DNA of 5,262 nt from an uncultured Clostridia bacterium (GTDB lineage: Bacteria; Bacillota; Clostridia; Christensenellales; Borkfalkiaceae). The stretch covers positions 1-5,262 of the forward strand of contig CALWBJ010000101.1 in assembly GCA_944376035.1 (NCBI GenBank). Direction: 5' to 3'. The notes under the pieces were generated by a model, which saw nothing but the letters and a program-made list of their open reading frames with translations, did not search any database and was not told the DNA's origin. The translations under genes were made by a program, and so were the position numbers. Numbering within the stretch: position 1 is the stretch's first letter; each line of letters starts with the position of its first letter. Positions 1 to 4,967 of the stretch are shown here, piece by piece.

Positions 1-426
1 CTTTCCGACAAAGCCGTTTCGGACTTTTTTTTCGAATTGCAGAAAGTTTACCGCGAACGGCATAGAATCTACGGCTTTTTACGCTTTATCGAAACCGAAA
101 GCGGAGTGCTTTATGCGCCCTATTCCCCCGATAACGATATTACCGCACTTATTGGTCCGCATTTTTTAAGCAGGCTCGCCTGCCCCTTTGTCATACACGA
201 TATAAAGCGCGGAACAGTAACAATTTCCGACGGTAAAAATATTAAAACCGTAAACACAGACCTTGTCGCCGAAATAAACCTTTCGGAAAACGAAAAAGTA
301 TTTCAGTCGCTTTTTAAAAGTTATTACCGCGAAATTTCCATAAAAGAGAGAAAAAACAAAAGACTTCAGGATAACTGCATGCCTCTCCGGTACCGAAAAT
401 TCATGACCGAAACTTATGAGGACTGA
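1..426 (+). CDS. DUF4130 / TIGR03915 probable DNA metabolism protein, C-terminal part (5' end outside window)
   Basis: The reading frame is open from base 1 and ends in TGA at 424-426. It gives 141 residues, so this is a partial gene: family members are usually about 240-280 residues, and the TTG at 37 is internal. Family-typical stretches are HRIYGFLRFIETESGVLYAP (visible residues 21-40), SPDNDI, the PHFLSRLACPFVIHD block, and a C-terminal KRLQDNCMPLRYRKFMTE segment with the conserved MPxRYxxxxTE ending. From knowledge of the family, these proteins are almost always encoded next to a radical SAM protein (TIGR03916) described as a putative DNA modification or repair enzyme; some relatives are fused to uracil-DNA-glycosylase-like domains. 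The partner would most likely lie just upstream, outside the window. The biochemical reaction is not established. The assignment rests on remembered family patterns. Confidence 0.85.
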   Translation, partial: LSDKAVSDFFFELQKVYRERHRIYGFLRFIETESGVLYAPYSPDNDITALIGPHFLSRLACPFVIHDIKRGTVTISDGKNIKTVNTDLVAEINLSENEKVFQSLFKSYYREISIKERKNKRLQDNCMPLRYRKFMTETYED

Positions 427-464
427 TTTTACTCATTTTTAACGTTTCTTATTTGTAAAATACT

Positions 465-494
465 CAGCGCCGCGGCAAAATTGCCGCGGCGCTG
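465..494. terminator. Bidirectional terminator hairpin between convergent genes
   Basis: A perfect 14-bp inverted repeat, CAGCGCCGCGGCAA (465-478) and TTGCCGCGGCGCTG (481-494), is separated by AA. It can also be drawn as a 12-bp stem with an AAAATT loop. It lies 38 bases after the stop of the plus-strand DUF4130 gene and about 73 bases beyond the stop of minus-strand folA. The flanks are AT-rich but lack a clean T-run: ATATTATTAT on the plus side, AGTATTTTAC on the minus side. The stem is very strong, so termination in both directions is the likely role, though the weak T-tracts lower certainty about intrinsic efficiency. Confidence 0.75.
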
Positions 495-567
495 ATATTA
501 TTATAATCACTATTTAAAATCAATATTAAAGTATCGCTTTTATTTTACCGTATAAAATCCGCTTATA

Positions 568-1068
568 TCAGAATTTTTTTACGTCGGTATTTTTATATAA
601 GGTAAATTTTATGTCGTAGCCGTTGGTGTTAAAAGTTTCGCTTTCGGATACGCATTTGAAATTCGGAAGTTTGTCGAGATTTTCATAAAAAACTTCCGCC
701 CCGCCGTCGGCGTCCACTTTGGTTACGTAAACTTCGCTGCAATATGGAAGCATGGTCTTATAAAACATCGCACCGCCGATAACGAATACGTCGTCGGGAT
801 TATATTTATCGAGTTCGCTTTTCAGTTCGTCCATACTGAAAACCACTGTGCAATCGTCCCTCTTTTCGCCCTCGGGAAAAAGTACGATGTTCGTTCTGTT
901 TTTAAGCGGTTTGCCGTTCGGAAAGGATTTTAAAGTATTACTTCCCATTACCACTACTTTATTGAGCGTGGTTTCTCTGAAAAATTTCATATCTAGCGGA
1001 AGTTCGAATAAAAGTCCGTTCTTTTTACCTATTCCCCAATTTTTATCTACCGCAACTATCGCTTTCAT
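568..1068 (-). CDS. folA: Dihydrofolate reductase
   Basis: FolA reduces dihydrofolate to tetrahydrofolate with NADPH in the cytoplasm, regenerating the cofactor spent by thymidylate synthase. The 166-residue length is normal. Visible signatures are the N-terminal WGIGKKNG Met20-loop start (11-18), the catalytic acid Asp26 in LPLDMKFF, MGSNT (41-45), the folate-binding Arg58 in PLKNRTNIVL, the cofactor-binding VIGG segment followed by FYKTMLP, and the C-terminal VTKVDAD-type strand. By alignment to E. coli DHFR, Pro21 and Trp22 of the Met20 loop are Leu20 and Phe21 here, and the Arg44 that contacts the NADPH 2'-phosphate is Ser43. Leu-Leu-hydrophobic variants are, from memory, common in clostridial DHFRs. 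The ATG shares its A with the thyA stop (TAATG), and an SD lies inside the end of thyA, so the start is well supported. Confidence 0.95.
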   Translation of the reverse strand: MKAIVAVDKNWGIGKKNGLLFELPLDMKFFRETTLNKVVVMGSNTLKSFPNGKPLKNRTNIVLFPEGEKRDDCTVVFSMDELKSELDKYNPDDVFVIGGAMFYKTMLPYCSEVYVTKVDADGGAEVFYENLDKLPNFKCVSESETFNTNGYDIKFTLYKNTDVKKF

Positions 1069-1898
1069 TATACCGCCACCTCGAATTTTTCTTTTATATC
1101 GTTATATTGATAATTTTCCAGTTTAAAGTCGTCCACCGTGAATTTATAAAAGTCCTTTATATCGGGATTCATTATGAATTTTGGCGCTTCAAACTGCGGA
1201 TTTAAAATCATTTTCTTTATTACGGGAATATGCCTGTCGTATAAATGCGCGTCGGCTATTACGTGTACGAGTTCTCCCGCAACAAGCCCCGAAACTTGCG
1301 CGAACATGTGCATTAAAACCGCGTACTGTACCACGTTCCAGTTGTTTGCCACCGCTACGTCGTTTGAACGCTGATTGAGTATTCCGTTAAGCACGTTTCC
1401 GCTCACGTTGAACGTCATGGAATAAGCGCACGGATAAAGGTTCATTTCGTGAAGATCGGCAAAAGTATAAATATTTGTCATTATCCGCCGTGAAGAAGGA
1501 TTGTTCTTCAAATCGAAAAGCACTCTGTCCACCTGGTCGAACTCGCCCTCTTTATATTTATGCTTTATCCCGAGTTGATAGCCGTATGCTTTACCTATGC
1601 TCCCGTTCTCGTCTGCCCACGAATCCCATATATGACTGTTAAGGTCATGGATATTATTGGATTTTTTCTGCCATATCCATAAAATTTCGTCGATAGCGGA
1701 CTTAAATGCCGTGCGGCGCAAAGTCAGTATGGGAAATTCTTTTTGTAAATCATATCTGTTGACTATGCAGAATTTTTTGACCGTATGCGCGCTCGTTCCG
1801 TCCGCCCAGTGCGGACGGACGGGCAGATCCTTATCCGAAAATCCGTTCTCTATTATGTCCGTGCAGTTTTCTATAAAAATCCTGTCCGCTAAACTCAT
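1068..1898 (-). CDS. thyA: Thymidylate synthase (ThyA type)
   Basis: ThyA converts dUMP and 5,10-methylene-tetrahydrofolate to dTMP and dihydrofolate. The 276 residues cover the full family length. By alignment to the E. coli enzyme with a constant +11 offset, the active-site residues are present: Trp91 and Trp94, Arg137/Arg138 (SSRR, phosphate from the other subunit), nucleophile Cys157 (LYPCAY), Arg177 and Asp180 (QRSNDV), Asn188, and His218/Tyr220 (DAHLY). Arg28 is the likely N-terminal phosphate-binding arginine and Glu71 the catalytic glutamate. The HWADGTSAHT motif and the FYKFTVDDFKL and FEVAV endings resemble Bacillus subtilis ThyA rather than the shorter E. coli-like form. The start ATG has AAGGAGA (1910-1904) at good spacing. 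It is the first gene of a two-gene dTMP cycle unit with folA. Confidence 0.96.
   Translation of the reverse strand: MSLADRIFIENCTDIIENGFSDKDLPVRPHWADGTSAHTVKKFCIVNRYDLQKEFPILTLRRTAFKSAIDEILWIWQKKSNNIHDLNSHIWDSWADENGSIGKAYGYQLGIKHKYKEGEFDQVDRVLFDLKNNPSSRRIMTNIYTFADLHEMNLYPCAYSMTFNVSGNVLNGILNQRSNDVAVANNWNVVQYAVLMHMFAQVSGLVAGELVHVIADAHLYDRHIPVIKKMILNPQFEAPKFIMNPDIKDFYKFTVDDFKLENYQYNDIKEKFEVAV
1069..1082 (-). promoter_or_regulatory. folA ribosome binding site inside the thyA 3' end
   Basis: On the minus strand GAGGTGG (1082-1076) precedes the folA ATG with a 7-base spacer. The same bases encode the last codons of ThyA (Glu-Val-Ala-Val). Combined with the TAATG stop-start overlap at 1066-1070, this is the classic arrangement for translational coupling, tying folA translation to that of thyA. 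Confidence 0.85.
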
Positions 1899-1930
1899 TT
1901 TATTCTCCTTTGTTTTTTAAGAGTACATCT

Positions 1931-1959
1931 TTTTTAATACTAATCGCTTTGTATGTCTA
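1931..1959 (-). promoter_or_regulatory. Candidate SigA promoter for thyA-folA
   Basis: On the minus strand TAGACA (1959-1954; five of six matches to TTGACA) and TAAAAA (1936-1931; four of six matches to TATAAT) are separated by 17 bases. Transcription would start near 1924, leaving a short leader before the thyA SD. The surroundings are extremely AT-rich, so chance matches are easy and the -10 is poor. It is offered as the best candidate in the SDR-thyA spacer. Confidence 0.35.
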
Positions 1960-1960
1960 T

Positions 1961-1989
1961 ATTTTAACTTTTAATTTTAATTTTAACTT
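1961..1989. repeat. Short AT-rich direct repeats in the SDR-thyA spacer
   Basis: The decamer ATTTTAACTT occurs at 1961-1970 and again at 1980-1989, with a related TTAATTTTA between and a partial CTTAACTT at 2000-2007. The repeats sit between the SDR stop and the candidate thyA promoter. They could be an upstream AT-rich (UP-like) promoter element, a binding site, or low-complexity sequence. I see no stable hairpin or obvious terminator in this spacer. Confidence 0.4.
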
Positions 1990-2008
1990 CTATATCTATC
2001 TTAACTTA

Positions 2009-2800
2009 TCAGAAAGCGTCCTTACTGATTTTTTTCCACCTTTTCGCTATAAACCTTAAAACTATACGTTCAGGCGCCAACTTCATCACAAAATACAAAA
2101 ATTTATTGAAAAACCCGGGGATATATTTTATCTTGTTCTTCTTTACCGCTTTCAAAGACTTTTCCGCAACGAATTCGGGAGTCTTTGCAGAAAGTCTGCC
2201 CCATAATTTCTGGTCTTTTATCTCTTTTATAATGTCGGGGCGGGTGAATACGCCTCCCGGCATAACGACCGTTACCTTTACTTTTTCTTTTTTAAGTTCG
2301 TAATGAAGTGAAGTAAAGAAATTTATAAGCATTGCCTTCGTTGCGCTGTAAAGGGCAAAATACGGCATGGGGGTCGCGCCCGACATACTGCTGATAGTTA
2401 TAACTTCGGTTTGTTCCGATCGCCTTTTTAAAAGCGCGTGCGTGAGAGTTACGGTCGCCTCAGCGTTGACGCGTATCTGAAAAAGCACCTTTTCGGGCGT
2501 ATATTCCATAAACGCTTTCTGTATGTCAACTCCTGCCACGTTTATTATTCTTTCAAATTTTATCCCGTTTTTATCGATATAATCAAGCATGTCCGCGCGA
2601 CTTTTTTCATCCGTCAAATCAGAGGCAAAATATTGTATGATTATATCGGGATAAGATCGGATAAGTTCCTCTTTTAAAGATTTAAGCCTGTCCTCGCTCC
2701 TTCCCGTGATAAATAAGTTATATCCTCTTTTTGCAGACGATATAGAGAACGCTCTGCCTATTCCGCCCGTCGCGCCGCTTATAAATGTATAATCGCTCAT
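2009..2800 (-). CDS. Short-chain dehydrogenase/reductase (SDR), NAD(P)-dependent
   Basis: This is a cytoplasmic classical SDR oxidoreductase with a Rossmann fold; the substrate is unknown. With the start used here (263 residues) the motifs are a glycine-rich SGATGGIG (8-15), Arg34 at the end of beta-2 suggesting NADPH preference, Asp61 (SDLT), NVAG (87-90, the NNAG motif with one change), and the catalytic tetrad Asn112, Ser138, Tyr151 and Lys155 (YSATK). The C-terminal part, with PGGVFTRP and a basic hydrophobic tail containing PGFFNKFLYFVMK, resembles the DltE/YqjQ-like SDR group, sometimes linked to lipid or acyl substrates; that link is tentative. An in-frame ATG at 2824 would add eight residues, but it abuts a hairpin (2826-2852) and has no spaced SD. 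The ATG at 2800 fits the family N-terminus better, though it lacks an SD too. Confidence 0.88.
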   Translation of the reverse strand: MSDYTFISGATGGIGRAFSISSAKRGYNLFITGRSEDRLKSLKEELIRSYPDIIIQYFASDLTDEKSRADMLDYIDKNGIKFERIINVAGVDIQKAFMEYTPEKVLFQIRVNAEATVTLTHALLKRRSEQTEVITISSMSGATPMPYFALYSATKAMLINFFTSLHYELKKEKVKVTVVMPGGVFTRPDIIKEIKDQKLWGRLSAKTPEFVAEKSLKAVKKNKIKYIPGFFNKFLYFVMKLAPERIVLRFIAKRWKKISKDAF

Positions 2801-2825
2801 ATTTTCAATTAAGCAAAAATTCATC

Positions 2826-2852
2826 TTTCCGTATTAAAAATAAATACGGAAA
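2826..2852. other. 10-bp inverted repeat just upstream of the SDR gene
   Basis: TTTCCGTATT (2826-2835) and AATACGGAAA (2843-2852) form a perfect 10-bp stem with a 7-base loop. In the minus-strand transcript the stem would end one base before the upstream ATG (2824) and 25 bases before the preferred ATG (2800). It may be a weak terminator for the regulator gene upstream, an operator, or a 5'-UTR structure. No T-run follows immediately on the minus strand; only ATTTTTG comes a few bases later. Confidence 0.55.
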
Positions 2853-2905
2853 AAGTATCCGACGTATAAAATTATCATATTCTTTTAAACCGCCGAAAAA
2901 TATCT

Positions 2906-3160
2906 TTATTTTGCAGTAAGCACTTTGCTCGATACGCCGCTTATCATGCCGAGTTTTCCCGAAAGGCTGTTTATAAGTTCCTGCGGCGCGTCCATGACAA
3001 GACTTATAACCGACAGGTTGCGCTGTTTATACGGTATTCCCAACCTGCCGATTATATAATCCCTGAATTCGTGTATTGTGGCGTTTACCTTTTCCACCGC
3101 GTCAAAATCGTTTACCATGATAGCGACGACGGCAATTTTGTTATCAGAAGTTTTTTCCAT
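2906..3160 (-). CDS. TM1266-family putative iron-only hydrogenase system regulator
   Basis: This 84-residue protein matches the small ACT/NikR-C-like ferredoxin-fold family TIGR03959, typified by Thermotoga maritima TM1266. The hallmarks are an N-terminal beta strand KIAVVAIMV (8-16), HEFRDYIIGRLGIPY (30-44), the strand LSVISLVMDAP (49-59), and LSGKLGMISGV (66-76). Family members usually sit in genomes with [FeFe]-hydrogenase and often near hydrogenase or HydEFG maturase genes, hence the name; the ligand and DNA or protein target are not established, and no DNA-binding domain is visible here. The start is supported by CGGAG seven bases upstream of the ATG. Neighbours are sigK upstream and an SDR downstream, with no hydrogenase gene in the window. 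Confidence 0.9.
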   Translation of the reverse strand: MEKTSDNKIAVVAIMVNDFDAVEKVNATIHEFRDYIIGRLGIPYKQRNLSVISLVMDAPQELINSLSGKLGMISGVSSKVLTAK

Positions 3161-3197
3161 ACTTTATCTCCGCGTTAGTTTTTAAGTTGTTACATTT

Positions 3198-3215
3198 ATT
3201 ATAATCTTAATTATA
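3198..3215 (-). promoter_or_regulatory. Two TATAAT boxes upstream of the TM1266-family gene
   Basis: Two perfect minus-strand TATAAT hexamers lie at 3203-3198 and 3215-3210, 12 bases apart in the spacer after sigK. The nearer one would give a start around 3191 and a leader of about 30 bases. Neither has a recognisable TTGACA-like -35 at 16-18 bases, so only -10 support exists. They suggest that the regulator may have its own vegetative promoter separate from sigK. Confidence 0.35.
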
Positions 3216-3236
3216 TTTTACCACACCTATTAAAAT

Positions 3237-3941
3237 TTAGCAATAAAATTGTCCTTTTTTAACCGCGGCTTTTAACTTTTCTATTGCCTTTTTCTCTATA
3301 CGGGATATATAAGAGCGGGATATTTTGAGAAATTTCGCCACTTCGCGCTGAGCGTAATTTCTCTCGCATTTAAGTCCGTACCTTAAACAGATTACCGTAT
3401 ATTCTCTCGGCGAAAGCACGCTTTTTATGAAAGAAAGAAATTTCTCGCGCTCTATACTGTTTTCAACTTTGGAAAATACTTCGTCGTCCTTTTCGCAAAG
3501 AAGGTCCATGAGTGTAAGTTCGTTGCCGTCCTTATCCGCGCCGATGGGGTCTGAAAGCGATACGTCGTTTTTATATTTTTTATTGGACCTTAAAAGCATA
3601 AGTATTTCGTTTTCTATACACCTTGCCGTGTATGTCGCAAGTTGCGTGCCTTTGCCCGTTTCGTATGTATTTATCGCTTTTATAAGTCCGATGCTTCCGA
3701 CAGATATCAAATCGTCGGTTTCCGCCGCGCCGTTATACTTCTTTACAACGTGCGCCACAAGCCGCATGTTATGATTTAAGAGTTTGTCTTTCGCAGCCTT
3801 GTCGCCCTGTTTCATAAGTCTCAGACACTCCGCCTCTTCCTCGGGCGAAAGCGGCTTCGGGAACGAACTTCCTCCCATTACCGTGCCCGCGAAGAAAGTT
3901 ATTTTGCCTATAAGATACAATAAACCTTCCAAAAACATCAT
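3237..3941 (-). CDS. sigK: RNA polymerase sporulation sigma factor SigK (pro-sigma-K)
   Basis: SigK directs core RNA polymerase to late mother-cell (coat, cortex, lysis) genes during sporulation. The 234-residue protein shows region 2 (HNMRLVAHVVKKY at 57-69, DDLISVGSIGLIKAI at 76-90, ATYTARCIENEILM at 102-115), then DVSLSDPIGADKDGNE (126-141), which distinguishes SigK from SigE, and a region 4 helix-turn-helix (LSPREYTVICLRYGL; YAQREVAKFLKISRSYISRI at 196-215). The FPKPLS motif at 27-32 is also SigK-like. Residues 3-22 form a hydrophobic pro-sequence of the same length as in B. subtilis, so processing by a SpoIVFB-like protease is inferred. The gene is continuous, with no skin-type element. 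AGAGG lies 11 bases before the first of two adjacent ATGs. Confidence 0.93.
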   Translation of the reverse strand: MMFLEGLLYLIGKITFFAGTVMGGSSFPKPLSPEEEAECLRLMKQGDKAAKDKLLNHNMRLVAHVVKKYNGAAETDDLISVGSIGLIKAINTYETGKGTQLATYTARCIENEILMLLRSNKKYKNDVSLSDPIGADKDGNELTLMDLLCEKDDEVFSKVENSIEREKFLSFIKSVLSPREYTVICLRYGLKCERNYAQREVAKFLKISRSYISRIEKKAIEKLKAAVKKGQFYC

Positions 3942-3976
3942 ACCGATATATACCTCTTTTTTTGTTCGATATTTTA

Positions 3977-4005
3977 ACTATATGCCGATATTTTTCCGTA
4001 TAGTA
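3977..4005 (-). promoter_or_regulatory. Candidate SigE-type promoter for sigK
   Basis: On the minus strand CATATAGT (3984-3977) matches seven of eight positions of the SigE -10 consensus (cATACAnT). TACTATA (4005-3999) is a partial match to the SigE -35 element at a 14-base spacing. The predicted transcript would start about 28 bases before the sigK ATG. In known spore formers sigK is first transcribed by SigE (with SpoIIID), so the location makes sense. The -35 match is modest and the region is AT-rich. Confidence 0.4.
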
Positions 4006-4076
4006 TCGCATGCAAGTCCCCTTTTTCTCTTTTAAAAATATTTTTTATGGGCAACGTCTTTGCGGTCATAAAGCAC

Positions 4077-4104
4077 TTTACTTTCTGTTTTTATAGGTTA
4101 CAAT
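4077..4104 (+). promoter_or_regulatory. Candidate SigA promoter for the 194-residue membrane protein gene
   Basis: TTTACT (4077-4082; four of six matches to TTGACA) and TACAAT (4099-4104; five of six matches to TATAAT) are separated by 16 bases. Transcription would begin near 4111 and give a leader of about 140 bases. It overlaps the SigF-like candidate at 4096-4127, so only one of the two may be used, or each under different conditions. Confidence 0.35.
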
Positions 4105-4127
4105 AATCTCGGCGTTTGGGAAAAATA
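4096..4127 (+). promoter_or_regulatory. Candidate forespore (SigF-like) promoter
   Basis: GGGAAAAATA (4118-4127) fits every defined position of the published B. subtilis SigF -10 pattern GGGHANNHTA. The best -35 is GGTTA (4096-4100), one mismatch to GYWTA, with a 17-base spacer instead of the usual 15. The divergent position relative to sigK makes a sporulation promoter attractive, but the suboptimal spacing keeps this speculative. Confidence 0.3.
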
Positions 4128-4204
4128 AAATTAAGGGGGAACAATAATTTTAAGTCTTTTTTCTATTTGAACGATTTTAATTTTTATAAAAGGCTGTATC
4201 AATA

Positions 4205-4231
4205 CGAAAATCCGGACGACGGTTTTGTTCG
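4205..4231 (+). other. Imperfect hairpin in the leader of the membrane protein gene
   Basis: CGAA (4205-4208) pairs with TTCG (4228-4231), AA (4209-4210) with TT (4225-4226), and CCG (4212-4214) with CGG (4220-4222). This gives nine base pairs broken by one bulge and a small T/TT internal loop, closed by GACGA. It ends 11 bases before the AGGTG ribosome binding site (4243-4247) of the downstream gene, so it could modulate translation. No known riboswitch class is recognised. Confidence 0.3.
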
Positions 4232-4251
4232 CCCTTAAAAGCAGGTGAATA

Positions 4252-4836
4252 ATGAGTTATCTGGATTTGAAGGGTTTTATCGAAGTTTACAGTTTGCCTA
4301 CAATAATTATTTCCGCTATCGTTGCGCTAATAAGTTTTGTCATTGACAAAATAATATTTAAAAAACTTTCCGCAAGCGTTAAAAGTTATGTTCCTTTCAT
4401 AGCGGGAATCTTGCTTTACTCGCTCTATGCAATTATATTTGCGGGCGGTATAAAAGCATTCGGGTACGAAACGGTATCCGCCGGCGCGATATGCGGGTCG
4501 GTTTCATGCGTAATATATGCCGCGGCAAAAAGGATTTTCAGCGGAAAAGCCACGGCAATCAGCGAAATCACACTGGTTATTGAGGGGATTTTGCACTATT
4601 ATGTTTCTGACTCGGCGCTGAATATTACCGCGCTTGCCGTCGAAAACATACTCTGCGAACAACTCGAAAATAATTCGATGGATCAATGCGAACTGATAGC
4701 AAAAGTTGCGGAAACAATAAAGGAAAACTCAGATAAAGCCCTTACCGACGGTGAATATGAAGCGGCGGCAAATCTTGCGATTGCCGCAGTCGAAAAACTG
4801 AGATCGGAAAAAGGTATTATTCGCAAGCAGAAATAA
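4252..4836 (+). CDS. Unrecognised membrane protein with three predicted N-terminal TM helices
   Basis: I do not recognise a family for this 194-residue protein. Three hydrophobic segments lie at about residues 15-36, 47-67 and 73-92; the last is rich in Gly and small residues with two cysteines (Cys81, Cys86). A charged loop (DKIIFKKLSASVK) separates the first two. Residues 100-194 form a probably helical, soluble, alanine- and glutamate-rich domain with Cys135 and Cys146, a DGEYEAAANLAIAAVEKL helix and a basic end. There is no signal peptidase site and no catalytic motif. The ATG has AGGTG four bases upstream, a rather short spacing. The gene is monocistronic by appearance: divergent from sigK, with a long leader and its own strong terminator. 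Codon use and base composition look like those of the neighbours. A sporulation role is only inferred from position and the SigF-like -10. Confidence 0.82.
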   Translation: MSYLDLKGFIEVYSLPTIIISAIVALISFVIDKIIFKKLSASVKSYVPFIAGILLYSLYAIIFAGGIKAFGYETVSAGAICGSVSCVIYAAAKRIFSGKATAISEITLVIEGILHYYVSDSALNITALAVENILCEQLENNSMDQCELIAKVAETIKENSDKALTDGEYEAAANLAIAAVEKLRSEKGIIRKQK

Positions 4837-4837
4837 A

Positions 4838-4862
4838 AACTTTTTTGAATTTTAAAAAAGTT
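4838..4862. repeat. A/T inverted repeat immediately before the terminator
   Basis: AACTTTTTT (4838-4846) and AAAAAAGTT (4854-4862) form a 9-bp inverted repeat with a 7-base loop, directly next to the GC-rich terminator stem. On the minus strand its T-run follows the GC-rich stem and would serve as the U-tract for transcripts coming from the permease gene. Confidence 0.6.
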
Positions 4863-4897
4863 CCGGCGGCGAAGCAAACGCTTCGCCGCCGGTTTTT
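4863..4897 (+). terminator. Intrinsic terminator, also functional in reverse orientation by structure
   Basis: The perfect 13-bp stem CCGGCGGCGAAGC (4863-4875) and GCTTCGCCGCCGG (4880-4892) has an AAAC loop and is followed by TTTTT (4893-4897). It lies 26 bases after the stop of the 194-residue membrane protein gene. Read on the minus strand, the same stem is followed by AACTTTTTT, so it can also end transcription of the converging ABC permease gene about 75 bases beyond that gene's stop. Confidence 0.93.
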
Positions 4898-4967
4898 CTC
4901 TATCTCATTTTTTACGGCACTATTACGGTATTTTCGCAGTATTAAGGCATTATTATTTATAAATGTT

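Noticed and set aside
848..1126. Plus-strand open frame antisense to folA
   Set aside because: It is fully explained as the complement of the DHFR gene and the thyA 3' end; no family resemblance and no RBS.
3220..3241. ATTTTA / TAAAAT inverted repeat just after sigK as a terminator
   Set aside because: Only six A/T pairs with a 10-base loop and no T-run; too weak to call.
3769..4011. Minus-strand open frame of about 80 codons overlapping the sigK 5' end
   Set aside because: It lies in another frame over the N-terminus of SigK, has arginine/glycine-rich noise composition and no SD; it is a shadow of sigK.
4167..4238. Possible 23-residue peptide starting at TTG
   Set aside because: Not listed as a gene: TTG has no SD at proper spacing, and the nearby AAGGGGGA does not position any normal start. 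Kept only as part of the leader finding.
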